The notes beneath the pieces are model-generated. The model was not told where the DNA came from and made no database searches. It saw only the letters and a list, made by a program, of their open reading frames with translations. The translations under genes and the position numbers were made by a program. Positions 27,257 through 41,198 of a stretch of DNA of 64,000 nt are shown here, one piece after another. Every line of letters starts with the position of its first letter. Within the stretch, counting starts at the first letter, position 1. This stretch comes from Palaemon carinicauda (lineage: Eukaryota; Arthropoda; Malacostraca; Decapoda; Palaemonidae). The stretch lies in assembly GCF_036898095.1 (NCBI RefSeq), contig NC_090768.1, positions 42,524,842 to 42,588,841 of the forward strand, given 5' to 3'.

Positions 27257-27619
27257 ACTTACTACACTACCATTTGCACTGAGTGCATAGTATCTACAAA
27301 GTTTAGAATTAAGTTTCTTATTCCTAATCTGGATATTAATCTCAGGTACTGAAGTTCAGTTAGTTCTTTATGCAAGTTGCATAAGGTTTTTCATAATACT
27401 GACTGTCCTTTGAATTCAGGTCTTCCTAAAGTGTGCTATCCATAACTTAGAATTAGATATGCAATTAAGTCTAACCGCCTTGCTCTCCCCATCATAAGGC
27501 TCAATACCACTCAGTATGCTAGAAGTTCTAGCCTAAGAGATTTTGTAGGGTGATCGACGTAGCTGGGTTTGACAGATAAGTAATTCACCTACAGGACAAG
27601 TAAATATACATGCAATAAT

Positions 27620-28613
27620 GAGTGTCTGATCCTTTCATCTGAAAAAGAATTCATTGATAAATTCCTTCATCGTTTCAACTGATCAAGTTATACATTGCTA
27701 AATTATGTGATCCTTTCATCTGACAAAGTTATGCATTGGTAAATTCCCTTATCGTTTCAACTGATTAAGCTATACATTGCTAAATTATCTGATCCTTTTA
27801 ACTGGTCAAGTTATTCATTGCTAGATTATCTGATCTTTTCAACTGACAAAGTAATTCATTGATAAATTCCCTTATCGTTTCAACTGATTAAGCTATACAT
27901 TGCTAAATTATCTGATCCTTTTAACGGGTCAAGTTATTCATTGCTAATTCATCTGATCCTTTCAACTGACAAAGTTATTCATTGGTAAATTCCCTTATCG
28001 TTTCAACTGATCAAGTTATACATTGCTAATTATCTGATCCTTTCAACTGACAAAGTTATTCATTGGTAAATTCCCTTATCGTTTCAACTGATCAAGTTAT
28101 TCATTGCTAGATTATCTGATCATTTCATCCGATAAAGTAACTCATTGGTAAATTCCCTTAAAGTTTCAACTGATCAAGTTATTCATTGCTAGATTATCTG
28201 ATCATTTCATCCGATAAAGTAACTCATTGGTAAATTCCCTTAAAGTTTCAACTGATCAAGTTGTACATTGCTAAATTATCTAATTCTTTCAACTGATCAA
28301 GTTATTCATTGCTGAATTATCTGACCCTTTCAACTGACCAAGTTATTCATTGCTAGATTATCTGATCCTTTCAACTGACCAAATTATTCATTGCTAAATT
28401 ATCTGATCCTTTCAACTGACCAAGTTATTGCTAAATTGTCTGATCGGTTCAACTGACCAAGTTATTGCTAAATTGTCTGATTGGTTCAACTGACCAAGTT
28501 ATCGCTAAATTGTCTGATCGGTTCAACTGACCAAGTTATTTCGAAATTGTATGATCGGTTGAACTGCTAAATTGTCTGATCGATTCAGCTGACAAACTTA
28601 TTCATTGCTAAAT
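27620..28613. repeat. ~41-bp satellite array, about 24 units
   Basis: Units follow TCTGATCCTTTCAACTGA, CAAGTTATTCATTGCTAAAT with variants such as CATCGTTTCAACTGATCAAG. Two alternating unit types in the left half give a higher-order dimer. Units near 28420-28560 are shortened to about 35 bp by losing TCATTGC-type bases. Confidence 0.9.
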
Positions 28614-29112
28614 AAAGGAACCGATCTTCCTGTTTATTTCCAGTGTCAATGGCTATTGTCGTTGTGGCACTAGTTCACAGAAATAATTCAACCAGTCTTG
28701 TCCATTTTATGACCAACTTCGAACCCAGGGTTGCCAGTTGGCCCTTTTCAGGCCAAAAGCCTTAAATTTGGCCCTTTTGAAATTAGTTGGCCTTTAGTAC
28801 CATCGTGAGCTGCAAAATTACAATTGCAGAGAGGAAGAGAGAAGGGAACTGTCTCCCAACAATTGGACTGACCTGAATTAATGGTTTAAAGTAGCTCTTT
28901 ATAACGGAAGCGTTAGAATTCAGAAATGGTGTCTGTGTAGGATGTAAATAATAATGTTGAAATTTCTCCAGATTGCAGCGCTCTGCACATACACATATTG
29001 TGCGCCCATAATCGTTGGGGAGTAAGCGACTGGGCGCCAGTAATCTTGATATGCGATTTTGAAACCAACACAAGGGGTCAGACCTATACTCATTTTTTTT
29101 TTTAATGAGGCA
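28614..29112. other. No gene seen
   Basis: A minus-strand ORF (28783-29121) has no recognised domain. This stretch separates the satellite from a foldback element. Confidence 0.5.
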
Positions 29113-29256
29113 TATTTGCAACGACTCGCAGCGGTGCCCTTTTAGCTCGGAAAAAGTTTCCTGATATCTGATTGGTTAGAATCATCTTGTCCAACCAATC
29201 AGCGATCAGGAAACTTTTCCGAGCTAAAAGGGCACCCCTGCGAGTCTGTGCAAATC
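29113..29256. mobile_element. Foldback/MITE-like element, 144 bp
   Basis: Two inverted arms of about 65 bp share ACTCGCAG-GGTGCCC, TTTTAGCTCGGAAAA and GTTTCCTGAT, and extend inward to TGATTGGTT against AACCAATCA, leaving a loop of about 15 bp. The arms mismatch at only a few sites. No target duplication is clear. Confidence 0.85.
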
Positions 29257-29434
29257 TAACTCACTAAAAAGAATTGACCGTAGTCAAATAGTTTGCCACT
29301 ACAGCACCAAGACGAATTATATAAAAACTTTATTGCTGTTTATATGTGATTATTGTGTCGGAATCAATCCAGTCTAACCATGATGTTTGAAAAATTCTCA
29401 GCAGTAGTGAATGTATCTTGATATCCGTGATCTG

Positions 29435-29436
<2 letters not shown>

Positions 29437-29493
<57 letters not shown>

Positions 29494-29715
29494 GTTGTTG
29501 TTGTTGTTGTTGTTGTTATCATTATTATCATTACTTGCTAAGCTACAACCCTAGTTGGGAAAAGAGGATGCTATAAGCCCAGAGGCTCCACCAGGGAAAA
29601 TAGACCAGCGAGGAAAGGAAACAAGGAATTAAGAGAAGTAATTTACAATTAAAATAAAATATTTTAAGAATAATAACAACATTAGAATAAATATTTCCTA
29701 TATAAACTATAACCA
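29437..29715 (-). mobile_element. (TAA)n-tailed retroposon, 5'-truncated to ~200 bp
   Basis: A (TTA)n(TTG)n tract leads into ATTACTTGCTAAGCTACAAC and GGGAAAATAGACCAGCGAGG, and stops at CCTATATAAACTATAACC. The tail is intact and the head lost. Confidence 0.85.
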
Positions 29716-29773
29716 CATTAAAGGTCTATCTCTCCCTGTATATGTGTAATGTTTTATCGTGAAGCTTCTGTTA

Positions 29774-30093
29774 TTGTGGCCTGATTGGTAACGTCTCTGT
29801 CTGGTATTTGCCAGACGGGGGTTCGAGTCCCGCTCAGACTCGCTAGTGCCATTAGTGTCTGCAGCCTTACCATCCTTGTGAGCTAAGGTTGGGGGTTTGG
29901 AGGAGCCTATAGGTCTATCTGCTGAGTCATCAGCAGCCACTGCCTGGTCCTCCCTGGTCCTAGCTTGGTAGGAGAGGAGGCTAGGGCGTTGATCATATAA
30001 TATGGTCAGTCTCTAGGGCATTGTCCTAATTGCTAGGGCAATGTCACTGTCCCTTGCCTCTGCCATTCATGAGTGACCTTTAAACCTTTAAAC
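29774..30093 (+). mobile_element. tRNA-derived SINE
   Basis: Pol III box A (TGGCCTGATTGG, 29777-29788) and box B (GGTTCGAGTCC, 29820-29830) are spaced as in a tRNA. A tRNA-like head is followed by an unrelated body (GGTTGGGGGTTTGGAGGAGC, TCAGCAGCCACTGCCTGG, GTCAGTCTCTAGGGCATTG) and a short CCTTTAAA repeat at the 3' end. I recall related sequences from decapods. It sits about 60 bp after the truncated (TAA)n retroposon. The source tRNA was not identified. A minus-strand ORF across it is not a gene. Confidence 0.88.
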
Positions 30094-30375
30094 TTAGTTT
30101 GTGAACAATTATTCATAACGGGATTGTAATTATGAACTTCCAAAGAGAAAAACTACAAAGATTCATATTTACTCTTATCATTTGAGTATGTGTTACTGTT
30201 CTTGCGTCTATTATGAAAGATATATCTTTTTCTAGAGACAACAGTTACAAAATGTGGTAACTATTTTTATAATTGCAGTCATTTTTCCTGACTGTATTCT
30301 CAAGTGTTCCTCCGGTTAAATGGCTTGCTCTATCAAGCGGAGAGTGGCAATTTTGTTACATTACCACGTAATTGC

Positions 30376-30378
<3 letters not shown>

Positions 30379-30461
<83 letters not shown>
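30379..30461. repeat. (ATT)n microsatellite
   Basis: About 27 ATT units. All three plus-strand frames are open and give homopolymer translations. No retroposon body is seen next to it. Confidence 0.95.
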
Positions 30462-30463
<2 letters not shown>

Positions 30464-30812
30464 TCTACAGACGCAGAAACAGAAATATTGCAGTTACATT
30501 TTGAGTAACATTTTCATTTCGAAACTTTTAGTGATGTTTATCTTTTGTTTTAGTTTCATCAAGAACTTAAAACAGATATCAGATTGTTTCTAGTTTTGTG
30601 ATATTCATTGCCATTCAATGCAATCATAATGGTTTTTAGATAGTCTTATGAAAATAAGAGAAAATGTACTCGTCTTTAATTGGTTTGTCATCGATATATT
30701 TGGTTAAATCTTACACGGGAAGGACGTTTGATATTTCATCTCCCAGATCATTCAACAAAAGGACCCAAGGATTAAAGAATACTGAGGGGGGCAAGCCAGC
30801 CTCAACTTGGTG

Positions 30813-31083
30813 CCGGTGTGACAGTCTGAACGATCCCCCGGTCTCAGAATTCTCCTTGATAATCTGCGCATGCGCGAACATTACCGTTTGCCAGTGCATA
30901 CGAGGTTGATGTTTTATTTTCCTGTAATGTTAGCGTGCGCAACTCAACATTACCGCTTGCCAGTACATACGAGCTTGATGTTTTATTTTCATGCGAGCGA
31001 AGCGAGCTAATGGCAGAAAAGAACCATTATACAATGTCAAGGAGAATTCTGAGACCGGGGGATCGTTCAGTCCGTCACACCGG
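30813..31083. mobile_element. Foldback/MITE-like element, 271 bp, inserted in a LINE-type sequence
   Basis: Terminal inverted repeats of about 48 bp start CCGGTGTGACAG-CTGAACG and continue ATCCCCCGGTCTCAGAATTC. They match their right-end counterparts with two or three mismatches. Inside, a 45-bp direct duplication (about 30877-30921 and 30944-30990, sharing ATGTTTTATTTTC) is visible. CAACTTGGTG flanks the element on both sides (30803-30812 and 31087-31096), adjacent on the left and 3 bp away on the right, consistent with a target duplication of about 10 bp. Confidence 0.8.
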
Positions 31084-31086
31084 CCA

Positions 31087-31175
31087 CAACTTGGTGCCGG
31101 TCCCAAGCCCGGGTAAATGGGGAGGGTTGGCGGCAGGAAAGGCATCCGGCCATGAAAAATTCTCCAAAAACAATA
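31087..31175 (+). mobile_element. Non-LTR retrotransposon 3'UTR-type fragment
   Basis: CAACTTGGTGCCGGTCCCAA, GGGGAGGGTTGGCGGCAGGA and GGCATCCGGCCATGAAAAA match a 3'UTR block that I recall as widespread in animal LINEs. The element at 30813-31083 has split it: the left stub is the CAACTTGGTGCCGG at 30803. Confidence 0.6.
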
Positions 31176-31200
31176 TGGCCACTGGAAATTGTGCGATTAG

Positions 31201-31563
31201 AATTAATGCTAGGGCATATATATGATGAAGTGTGGGGCAGAGGTAGATGGAGAACGCTGGCCAGAAACATCGACCCCACATAAAGTGGGAAAAGATGCTG
31301 ACAAAGAAGAAGAAGAAGAAGAAGAATATTTTGGAAGAGAAGCCATCCTCAGCATTATTCGAGGTAAGTTTAAGACCTTATAATCGTGAATTAATGCTAG
31401 GGCATATATATGATGAAGTGTGGGACAGAGGTAGATGGAGAACGCTGGCCAGAAACATCGACCCCACAAAGTGGGAAAAGATGCAGACAAAGAAGAATAA
31501 GAAGAAGAAGAATATTTTGGAAGAGAAGCCATCCTCGAGGTGAGTATAAGACCTTATAATCGT
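31201..31563 (+). repeat. Tandem duplication of a LINE ORF C-terminus with (GAA)n
   Basis: Two copies (about 31201-31390 and 31391-31563) each encode YDEVW(G/D)RGRWRTLARNID, P...KWEKM, then a GAAGAAGAA tract and ILEEKPSS. GRWRTLARN...W..M is a typical end of a LINE reverse-transcriptase ORF. The copies differ by small indels, including AA within CACATAAAGTGG. This is the source of the plus-strand ORF at 31247-31543. Confidence 0.75.
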
Positions 31564-31727
31564 TCTCCTGTGACGCCGCCATAATAATAATAAGAATTTC
31601 AGAGCTTGCAAGATGTTCCAACTGCGCAGTGATATGAATTATGAAAAGCTTGGCAGGCATACTTTCTTCCTTTCCGTTTTTCCACGCTGATTTGTTTATA
31701 GCTGATTTCTCCTACACACATGCACAC

Positions 31728-31731
<4 letters not shown>

Positions 31732-31807
<76 letters not shown>
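31732..31807. repeat. (CT)n microsatellite
   Basis: 38 uninterrupted CT units. Confidence 0.97.
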
Positions 31808-31811
<4 letters not shown>

Positions 31812-31963
31812 AAGCTCTTCTGTAATAAGTCTCTATCATGTTGATTTAATCTTCCTTCCCTTTATTATATCAATGGATTTTTTTAGAAAGATTTGAATGA
31901 ATTTTCCTTATGATTTTAGATAATTAGATTTGGAATTTGGTTTGCCTCATTTTACCGTGCTTC

Positions 31964-34015
<2,052 letters not shown>

Positions 34016-34309
34016 AGGGCTCGGCCAGACCAAGCACAGCTAGCGGCGAGGTTAGCGGCAAGAGGTTATGGCGGCAAATTGAAACCTTAGGTATCTTATG
34101 TAGGTGGCCAGATAGGAGGTGCGGGAAGGCTCGGCCAGCCGCCAGACCAAGTGCGGCTAGCGGCGAGGTTAGCGGCAAGAGGTTAGGGCGGCAAATTGAA
34201 TACGCCTCGCTATCTGGCCACCTACATAAGATAGCTAAGGTTTCAATTTGCCGCCCTAACCTCTTGCCGCTAACCTCGCCACTAGCCGCGCTTGGTCTGG
34301 CCGGGCCCT
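34016..34309. mobile_element. Foldback/MITE-like element, 294 bp
   Basis: The left arm (34016-34118) begins AGGGCTCGGCCAGACCAAGC. The right arm (34208-34309) ends GCTTGGTCTGGCCGGGCCCT. They are about 95 percent complementary over about 100 bp, including GCTAGCGGCGAGGTTAGCGG and ATGTAGGTGGCCAGATA. The centre (34131-34198) holds a third, partial copy of the left arm in direct orientation. It is much GC-richer than its surroundings. No transposase is present. Confidence 0.9.
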
Positions 34310-34631
34310 AACAGCTGCAACCTAACCTGACAGCACTTCCGTCTCCCTGAATACCTCCATTATCCCCATTGCTATATCCCATGTAGGAAGATCAAGTTGT
34401 GGAATGATCTTCCTAATCGGGTAGTTGAATCAGTAGAACTTCAAAAGTTCAAAGTTGGAGCAAATGTTTTTATGTTGACCAAGCTGAAATGAGTCTTTTT
34501 TTTTTTTTTTTTAGTTTATATATGACATTTCTGTTTTTGACGTTGTTAATAGTTTATATATGACATATCTATTTTGGCGTTGTTACTGTTTTTAGAATGA
34601 TATATTGTTAATTCATTCTCATCATTTATTT
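34310..34631. other. No gene seen
   Basis: Contains a short T-run (34498-34513) and a direct repeat of GTTTATATATGACAT(T/A)TCT near 34516 and 34551. Confidence 0.5.
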
Positions 34632-34743
34632 ATTTCCTTATTTCCTTTCCTCACTGGGCTATTTTTTCCCTGTTGGAGCCCTTGGGCTTATAGCATCTTG
34701 CTTTTCCAATTAGGGTTGTAGCTTGGCTATTAATAATAATAAT

Positions 34744-34748
<5 letters not shown>
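34632..34748 (+). mobile_element. (TAA)n-tailed retroposon, 5'-truncated to ~105 bp
   Basis: TCCTTTCCTCACTGGGCTAT, TCCCTGTTGGAGCCCTTGGG and TTAGGGTTGTAGCTTGGCTA end in (TAA)n. The tail merges into a (TA)n array. Confidence 0.85.
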
Positions 34749-35307
<559 letters not shown>

Positions 35308-35358
<51 letters not shown>

Positions 35359-36003
35359 TTGCCAAGCTACAACCCTAATTGGAAAAGCAGGATGCTATAA
35401 GCCCAGGGGTTCCAACAGGGAAAATAGCCCAGTGAGGAAAGGAAACAAGGAAAAATAAAATATCTTAAGAACAGTAACAATATTCGAATAAATATTTCTC
35501 AAACTATAAAAACTTCAACCAAAACTAGAAGAAGAGAAATAAAATAGAATAGTGTGCCCGAGTGTACCTTCAAGCAAGAGAACTCTAACCCAAGACAGTG
35601 GATGACCATGGTACAGAGGCCATGGCACTACCTAAGACTAGAGAAGAATGGTTTGATTTTGGAGTGTCCTTCCCCTAGAAGAGCTGCTTACCATAACTAA
35701 AGAGTCTTTTCTACCCTTACCAAGAGGAAGGTAGCCACTGAACAATTACAGTGCAGTAGTTAACCCCTTGAGTGAAGAAGAATTGTTTGATGATCACAGT
35801 GTTGTCAGTTGTATGAGGTCAGAGGAGAGTCTGTAAAGAATAGGCCAGACTATTTGGTGTATGTCTAGGCAAAGGGAAAATGAACCGTAACCAGGAAGAA
35901 GGATCCAATGTAGTACTGTCTGGGTAGTTAAAGGACCCCATAACTCTCTAGCGGTAATATCTCAACGGGCGGCTGGTGCCCTGGCGAACCTATTACCTAG
36001 TTA
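35308..36003 (-). mobile_element. (TAA)n-tailed retroposon, full-length copy
   Basis: A (TTA)n tract, TTACTTGCCAAGCTACAACC, GGGAAAATAGCCCAGTGAGG, and on to GGCTGGTGCCCTGGCGAACC and TATTACCTAG. With its (TTA)16 tract it has the longest tail of the full copies. Confidence 0.88.
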
Positions 36004-36070
36004 CTATATTGTGAACAACAAAATGATTTTATATTTAATCTTGTTTTCTACCGGCCATATCCCTATTGTC

Positions 36071-36295
36071 GATGGTTGTTTCATCATTCCTTTCATTGTA
36101 TTATGTTGTATGCCTTCCACTTCCTTCATTTCTTTCTCTTTCATTCTTCACCGTTTCAACATTGGCCAAGATGGCTGTTTTATCATTCCTTTCATTGTAT
36201 TATGTTGTATGCCTTCCACTTCCTCCATTTCTTTCTCTTCCATTCTTCACCGTTTCAACATTGCCCAAGATGGCTGTTTTATCAGCACCAGGGTC
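36071..36295. repeat. 99-bp tandem repeat, 2.3 units
   Basis: GATGG(T/C)TGTTT recurs at 36071, 36170 and 36269, with TGTATTATGTTGTATGCC in each full unit. As 99 is a multiple of 3, three plus-strand frames stay open. These ORFs are repeat artefacts. Confidence 0.92.
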
Positions 36296-36689
36296 ATGTA
36301 ACTTGTTCTTAAGCCTATTCCTTCATAATACATTCATCTATCAGTTTTTTTCCTAGAGCTTTAAAGCATTTATTTTTTTTGTTAAATTCCTGTTTTCTAC
36401 TATTTTTATGTTCCTTTACTTTCTGACTCTCTTCATTCCTTGCTTTCCTTATTTTCTAATTATCTTTTCACATCTATGAATTCTCCGGCTCTCTTCCGCC
36501 ACTTCATATAGGCCTACATCTCCTTCAAGCTCGTTTTTCCTTGAAACATTTCCAAAACATATTCCTTTTCCCTATCAAATCTTTCATGATTAAATATCAA
36601 TTTCTTATTTTGGGATTCACGATTCCTTACAACTGTCAATTCATTTCCATTATCGTAGTTCATTGGCCAAAGTATTCATTTCCATGGGC

Positions 36690-36747
<58 letters not shown>

Positions 36748-36993
36748 GTGAGACCTCTCACATTTCAAGTTTCACGGAAAGGTGTTTATTATAGTAATTA
36801 TGCTTATTGATATCATTACTAACATAATTACATTTCTTTTTACTATTCCTATTATTAGTATTCGCATCGTTATTATCTTAAACTCTCAGAGAAACTGGCG
36901 TTCTACTTTTGGCGAAGTAATTTCAACAGGCACACTCACATCGCACTCTAAGAAAATATCAATTAAGGATACCAATGCTATGATTGCATTACT

Positions 36994-37092
<99 letters not shown>

Positions 37093-38082
37093 GATATTTT
37101 AATCATGAAAGTGCCCTTAAAGTTAGGGTCACGGTTAGTACTGTTTTGATGAATATTATTTTTGATACCTAAGAAAGTTAAGAATTAAATCCTTTCATCT
37201 ATCTTTCCACTTCATATGGAAAAATAAATTAATTAGATTTCTCCCCAACTGTTTCTTTCTATAAGAGAAGAGAACGAGAACTTTTCTGACAGTAATGTAT
37301 GTGTGCGTGTGTTTGTATGTGTTTTCTTCCCTTTTTGAAATATCTGAGCGGTTGATCAAGCCATCCTCCCTTAACCCTTACAGCGATAGCATTTCGTCTT
37401 CGAATACAAGTATATGATGAAACAGCTAAGGTATAGTGATCTTTGATAACCTGTCTTTTCTTTTATCAGTCCTTTGTCTATAGTACCATAACCTTTAACT
37501 TCTCGACTTTTCTCCGAACAGGCTTTGTAATAGTATTTCTCTTGTACAAGGAGTCATGATATTGTCCAATCATTCGTTCTTTTATCCAGTTCATATATAA
37601 ACATTCTGAGTAAATTTTTAACCTAGGATCAATTACCGAATCCGAAAAGTGTACTAGATCTCTATTATAATGTCAATTCTTAGTAAGCCTTCGAAAATAA
37701 TAAACTGAAGCAAAGGAAGACGAGTTTGCGATATACGAAAAAGAGGAGAGTTGTAGGATGTTCTCCAAAGGATACAAGGCACTTCATATAACTAAGACGG
37801 GCATCAGGCTTGGGAAACAAAATCGGTCAGGCAAATTTGGAAATTTCAGCAGAAAGGAGATTTTGAACACCGCACTTTCATTCTCGGGGCTAAGTGCTCT
37901 TATAACATTCACTTTTGCCAAACATATCGTTTTAGTTAATGAAATTGCTTGATCTTTACGTTAAGGATGTCTGTATATAATTATGATGTCAGCAACATGA
38001 GCCCTCAAATTTCGGTCAGATTATTTCGTAATGTGGAAACTTCCTATTGATCTCTGTAGCTTAACCCCAGCTTCTAATTGTG
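36296..38082. other. Intergenic, no gene seen; microsatellites inside
   Basis: Contains (ATT)n at 36688-36747 and a long (GA)n tract at 36997-37090. Short ORFs such as 37758-37952 match no family that I know. Confidence 0.5.
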
Positions 38083-38213
38083 TAGGTAGTAGATTGGTTA
38101 AGGCACAAGACACCCGTTGAAATACTACTGCTAGAGAGTTTCTGAGTCCTTTGACTGGCCAGGCAGTACTACATTGGAGCAGTCTCTCTGGTTACTGTTC
38201 ATTTTCCCTTTGC

Positions 38214-38266
<53 letters not shown>

Positions 38267-38616
38267 GAATAGCCTGGTATTCTTTACACATTCTCCTCTT
38301 TCCTCATACACATGACAACACTGAGATTACCAAACAATTCTTCTTTGCTCAATGGCTTAATTATTACACAGTATTTGTTCAATGGCTAATTTCCTCTTGG
38401 TAAGGGTAGAAGGGACTCTTTAGCTATGGTAAGCAGCTCTTCTAGGAGGACACTCCAAAATCAAACTACTGTTCTCTGGTCTTGGGTAGTGCCATAGCCT
38501 CTGTACCAAGGCCTTCCACTGTCTTGGGTTAGAGATCTCTTGCTGGGCTGTTTTCCCTGTTGGAGCCCCTGGGGTCATTGCCTCCTGCTTTTCCAACTAG
38601 GGTTGTAGCTTAGCAT

Positions 38617-38684
<68 letters not shown>
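38083..38684 (+). mobile_element. (TAA)n-tailed retroposon, near full-length with internal (CA)n and deletion
   Basis: TAGGTAGTAGATTGGTTAAG begins it and AACTAGGGTTGTAGCTTAGC plus (AAT)n ends it. An internal CACA stretch has expanded to about 24 units (38217-38264). About 140 bp are missing after GAGATCTCTTGC, where other copies have CTTGAGGGTACACTCG. The two changes affect different parts of the element. Confidence 0.88.
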
Positions 38685-38686
<2 letters not shown>

Positions 38687-40303
38687 AAGTTTTGATCCAT
38701 TGCTTTTTCCCCCTTATTGTAATCATACGAATATTTTATAGAAATATCAAAACAGACCAGAACTCATCCTGGTTTGATATTCTCACAGTTTAGCTTCCAC
38801 TTAAAAAAAGCTTAATGGGAGTCATCAACTCTTTCGTAAGTTCTCTAAGGAAGCTTTGGAAATCTCTCCTCATCCACATACTCTTATTCTTTCAAGAAGC
38901 AGGTAGACTACTTCGTTTCCTACAGTATTCAATTCCATTACTTTTGTAATGTTTTGTCATGCTACTCTATATAATGACAGTGGCTAACTAGCGCTATTGA
39001 CTTTCTTTTTAAATGAAAAGAAAAAAAGTATGTCACGCATTCCTAAGTATTGCGCAAAGTATTGACAGCTACCATACCATACATTACTGAAATTTAATGA
39101 ATAAAAGAATACAGGTTACACTTTAATTATTCCAATTGTTATATGTAATTGCTAAATGTAAGTAAAGTGTTTTGTTAATCGAGTCCGTAATGTGTTGCAA
39201 TGGTTCTTTCTTTCATAATGTATTGAAATGTTTTGATTTTGCTCATGATTATGTCAGCTATGTCAAATAGCGACGATATAGCTTCGTTTTGTTTTTAAAA
39301 ATAAGGTTATTGATAAAATATGCACTTAATAAAGTTATAGATTGTCAATAATTTTAATTATATGATAGTAATTTAATAAAATATAATGTAAGAAATGTAT
39401 AATTTACAAAAATATATGACTTATTTCGTAATTTTAGTGAGTAAACATATATATGCATATTATTGCTATATAGAACGCAACTTATGTGGGCCTTCTTGTG
39501 GTTACCACATTGCATATAAGTGAGCAAATTATCGAGCTCACCTTATATACTGTAACTGTAGTCGGCTAAGAAATCACGAAGAATATCAGCTGCTGATATT
39601 TAGGTAAGTCTTATGTGCCTTATGTGAGTATATCTTAGTTAATTCCTTCTGAAATAACAATGCTTTCTGAAATGTATGTTTATTATTAAGGTTTATTTGT
39701 AAAGCCGCTGTTGTATGTTGATAGTGACAGTCAAGTTTAGCATAAACGTCAGCATTGTAGGAGACTATTACTAGGCCATTCTGGATTATTCTTATTTTGT
39801 GGTGTGACATTGTGGTAAATCAGCTTATAAGAGTAATTACGTAAAATTAAGGGTAAATTAAGTAGCCCAGTTTAGTTCAAGTGTACTTTCTGTAAAAGCA
39901 ACCTTTGTTTTTGTTAGATCTATCTGGCATGTCCTATCGTAGGATAAGCCGCTATATCCTAATTTGTGAATTTTTAGTTTCGGTCAGGTATATTTCAAAG
40001 TTTTATCTACCTTTTAGTTTTCATGTGCTTGTTTCGAACGATTCCTATCTTCATTTTTATGGGAAATCGTTAAGCTTAGAAGTATGCAAACGTCCCACTG
40101 GAACATACCAAATTTTCATCAACTATTATGTATGGTTACAGAAAAAAATAATAATTCACATTACCAAGTATAAGCTTAGCTACTTTGCTCCTGTCTGTTA
40201 ATTGATAGAATGGCCGCAAACCTATTTTGCTGAGTGAGCAGCTAGGGACCAGGGTGCCTTCTTATAATGACAGACAGGACCTCCGGCTTGCGTAGGACAC
40301 CAT
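38685..40303. other. Intergenic, no gene seen
   Basis: AT-rich with unrecognised ORFs on both strands (39586-39810 minus, 39905-40201 plus). It could contain the untranslated first exon of RNF14, but nothing in the sequence shows it. Confidence 0.45.
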
Positions 40304-40616
40304 CTAACCTAACATACAAGCCGTGTCCTTACCTACTTACCTAACCCTCCTGCGACCCCCTTTAGACTGCTGTATTTTTAGCGATAGGTTTGAAAATAAG
40401 GGAAATATGGATTATATCCATCATCATACATACATCTCTGTTTGGAGGAACAGGAAAACATGCAAGTTACATCCTTGGGGGTGTATGTATGATAGCGGCC
40501 ACCTGTATGTATGATTACGGCTAACTTAGAATACGGCAGTGCAAGGGGGGTCGCAGGGGGCGTTAGCCCTCCTGTTAGGTTTAGTAGGTAAGGGCACGGC
40601 TTGTAGGTTAGGTTAG
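40304..40616. mobile_element. Foldback/MITE-like element, 313 bp
   Basis: The left end CTAACCTAACATACAAGCCG and right end CGGCTTGTAGGTTAGGTTAG are inverted, and the arms continue for about 80 bp (GTCCTTACCTACT, CTGCGACCCCC, CTGC(T/C)GTATT). The centre holds two direct GTATGTATGAT motifs. ORFs crossing it are not genes. Confidence 0.85.
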
Positions 40617-41198
40617 GGGGAAAGATTAGGTTAGTTGATTTCTCCATTTTAAATCTACACGGGAGGAACTGGTTGATGATGCACAAACGCTCCCAGCCTT
40701 GACCTGTCTTTCCCTAAGACAGGGCTCTTAACTTGACGAGGTATTTGCCTCCTTTTTTTTTGTGGCACGAATCTTTACCTATGCACAATCATTGGTAAAC
40801 CGAACCCCCCATCCTTTCTTTCTAGTAACAGGTTGTGTCACTGCTGCGACCGAGTGATTACCCTTTTTGCACAATCTTTTTGCTGATCCATAGCAGACCT
40901 TAAAAGGGTAATGAATGTATATGATCATTTTCTGAGGCTAAAAATTGGTAAATATTAACATTCACCTGTATATATTGCGATAAATTTATTCATATCTTCT
41001 CGATGCTCTTATTGCCAAATAACTTTCTTATATGTATTGTTTGTCGCTAAAAATATTTCGTCACTTAAAATCAATTTTTGAATTTTGCATTTCCTTTAGC
41101 ATTAGAAGATGGCTGCCATTTTCATTTCTAGATGTATTTTCATGCCTGAGAACCAATTTTACCAGGTGAATATACATAGGAATATGACCTAATCTAAG

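Noticed and set aside
26098..28613. Regularly spaced repeats considered as a CRISPR-like array
   Set aside because: Units are contiguous without unique spacers and the DNA is animal nuclear.
29774..29850. A tRNA gene at the A and B boxes
   Set aside because: The acceptor stem does not close and the sequence continues into a SINE body, so it is a tRNA-derived SINE and not a functional tRNA.
36011..36356. Three overlapping hydrophobic ORFs of 78-96 codons, possible membrane protein
   Set aside because: All arise from a 99-bp tandem duplication whose period is a multiple of 3; no homologue recognised.
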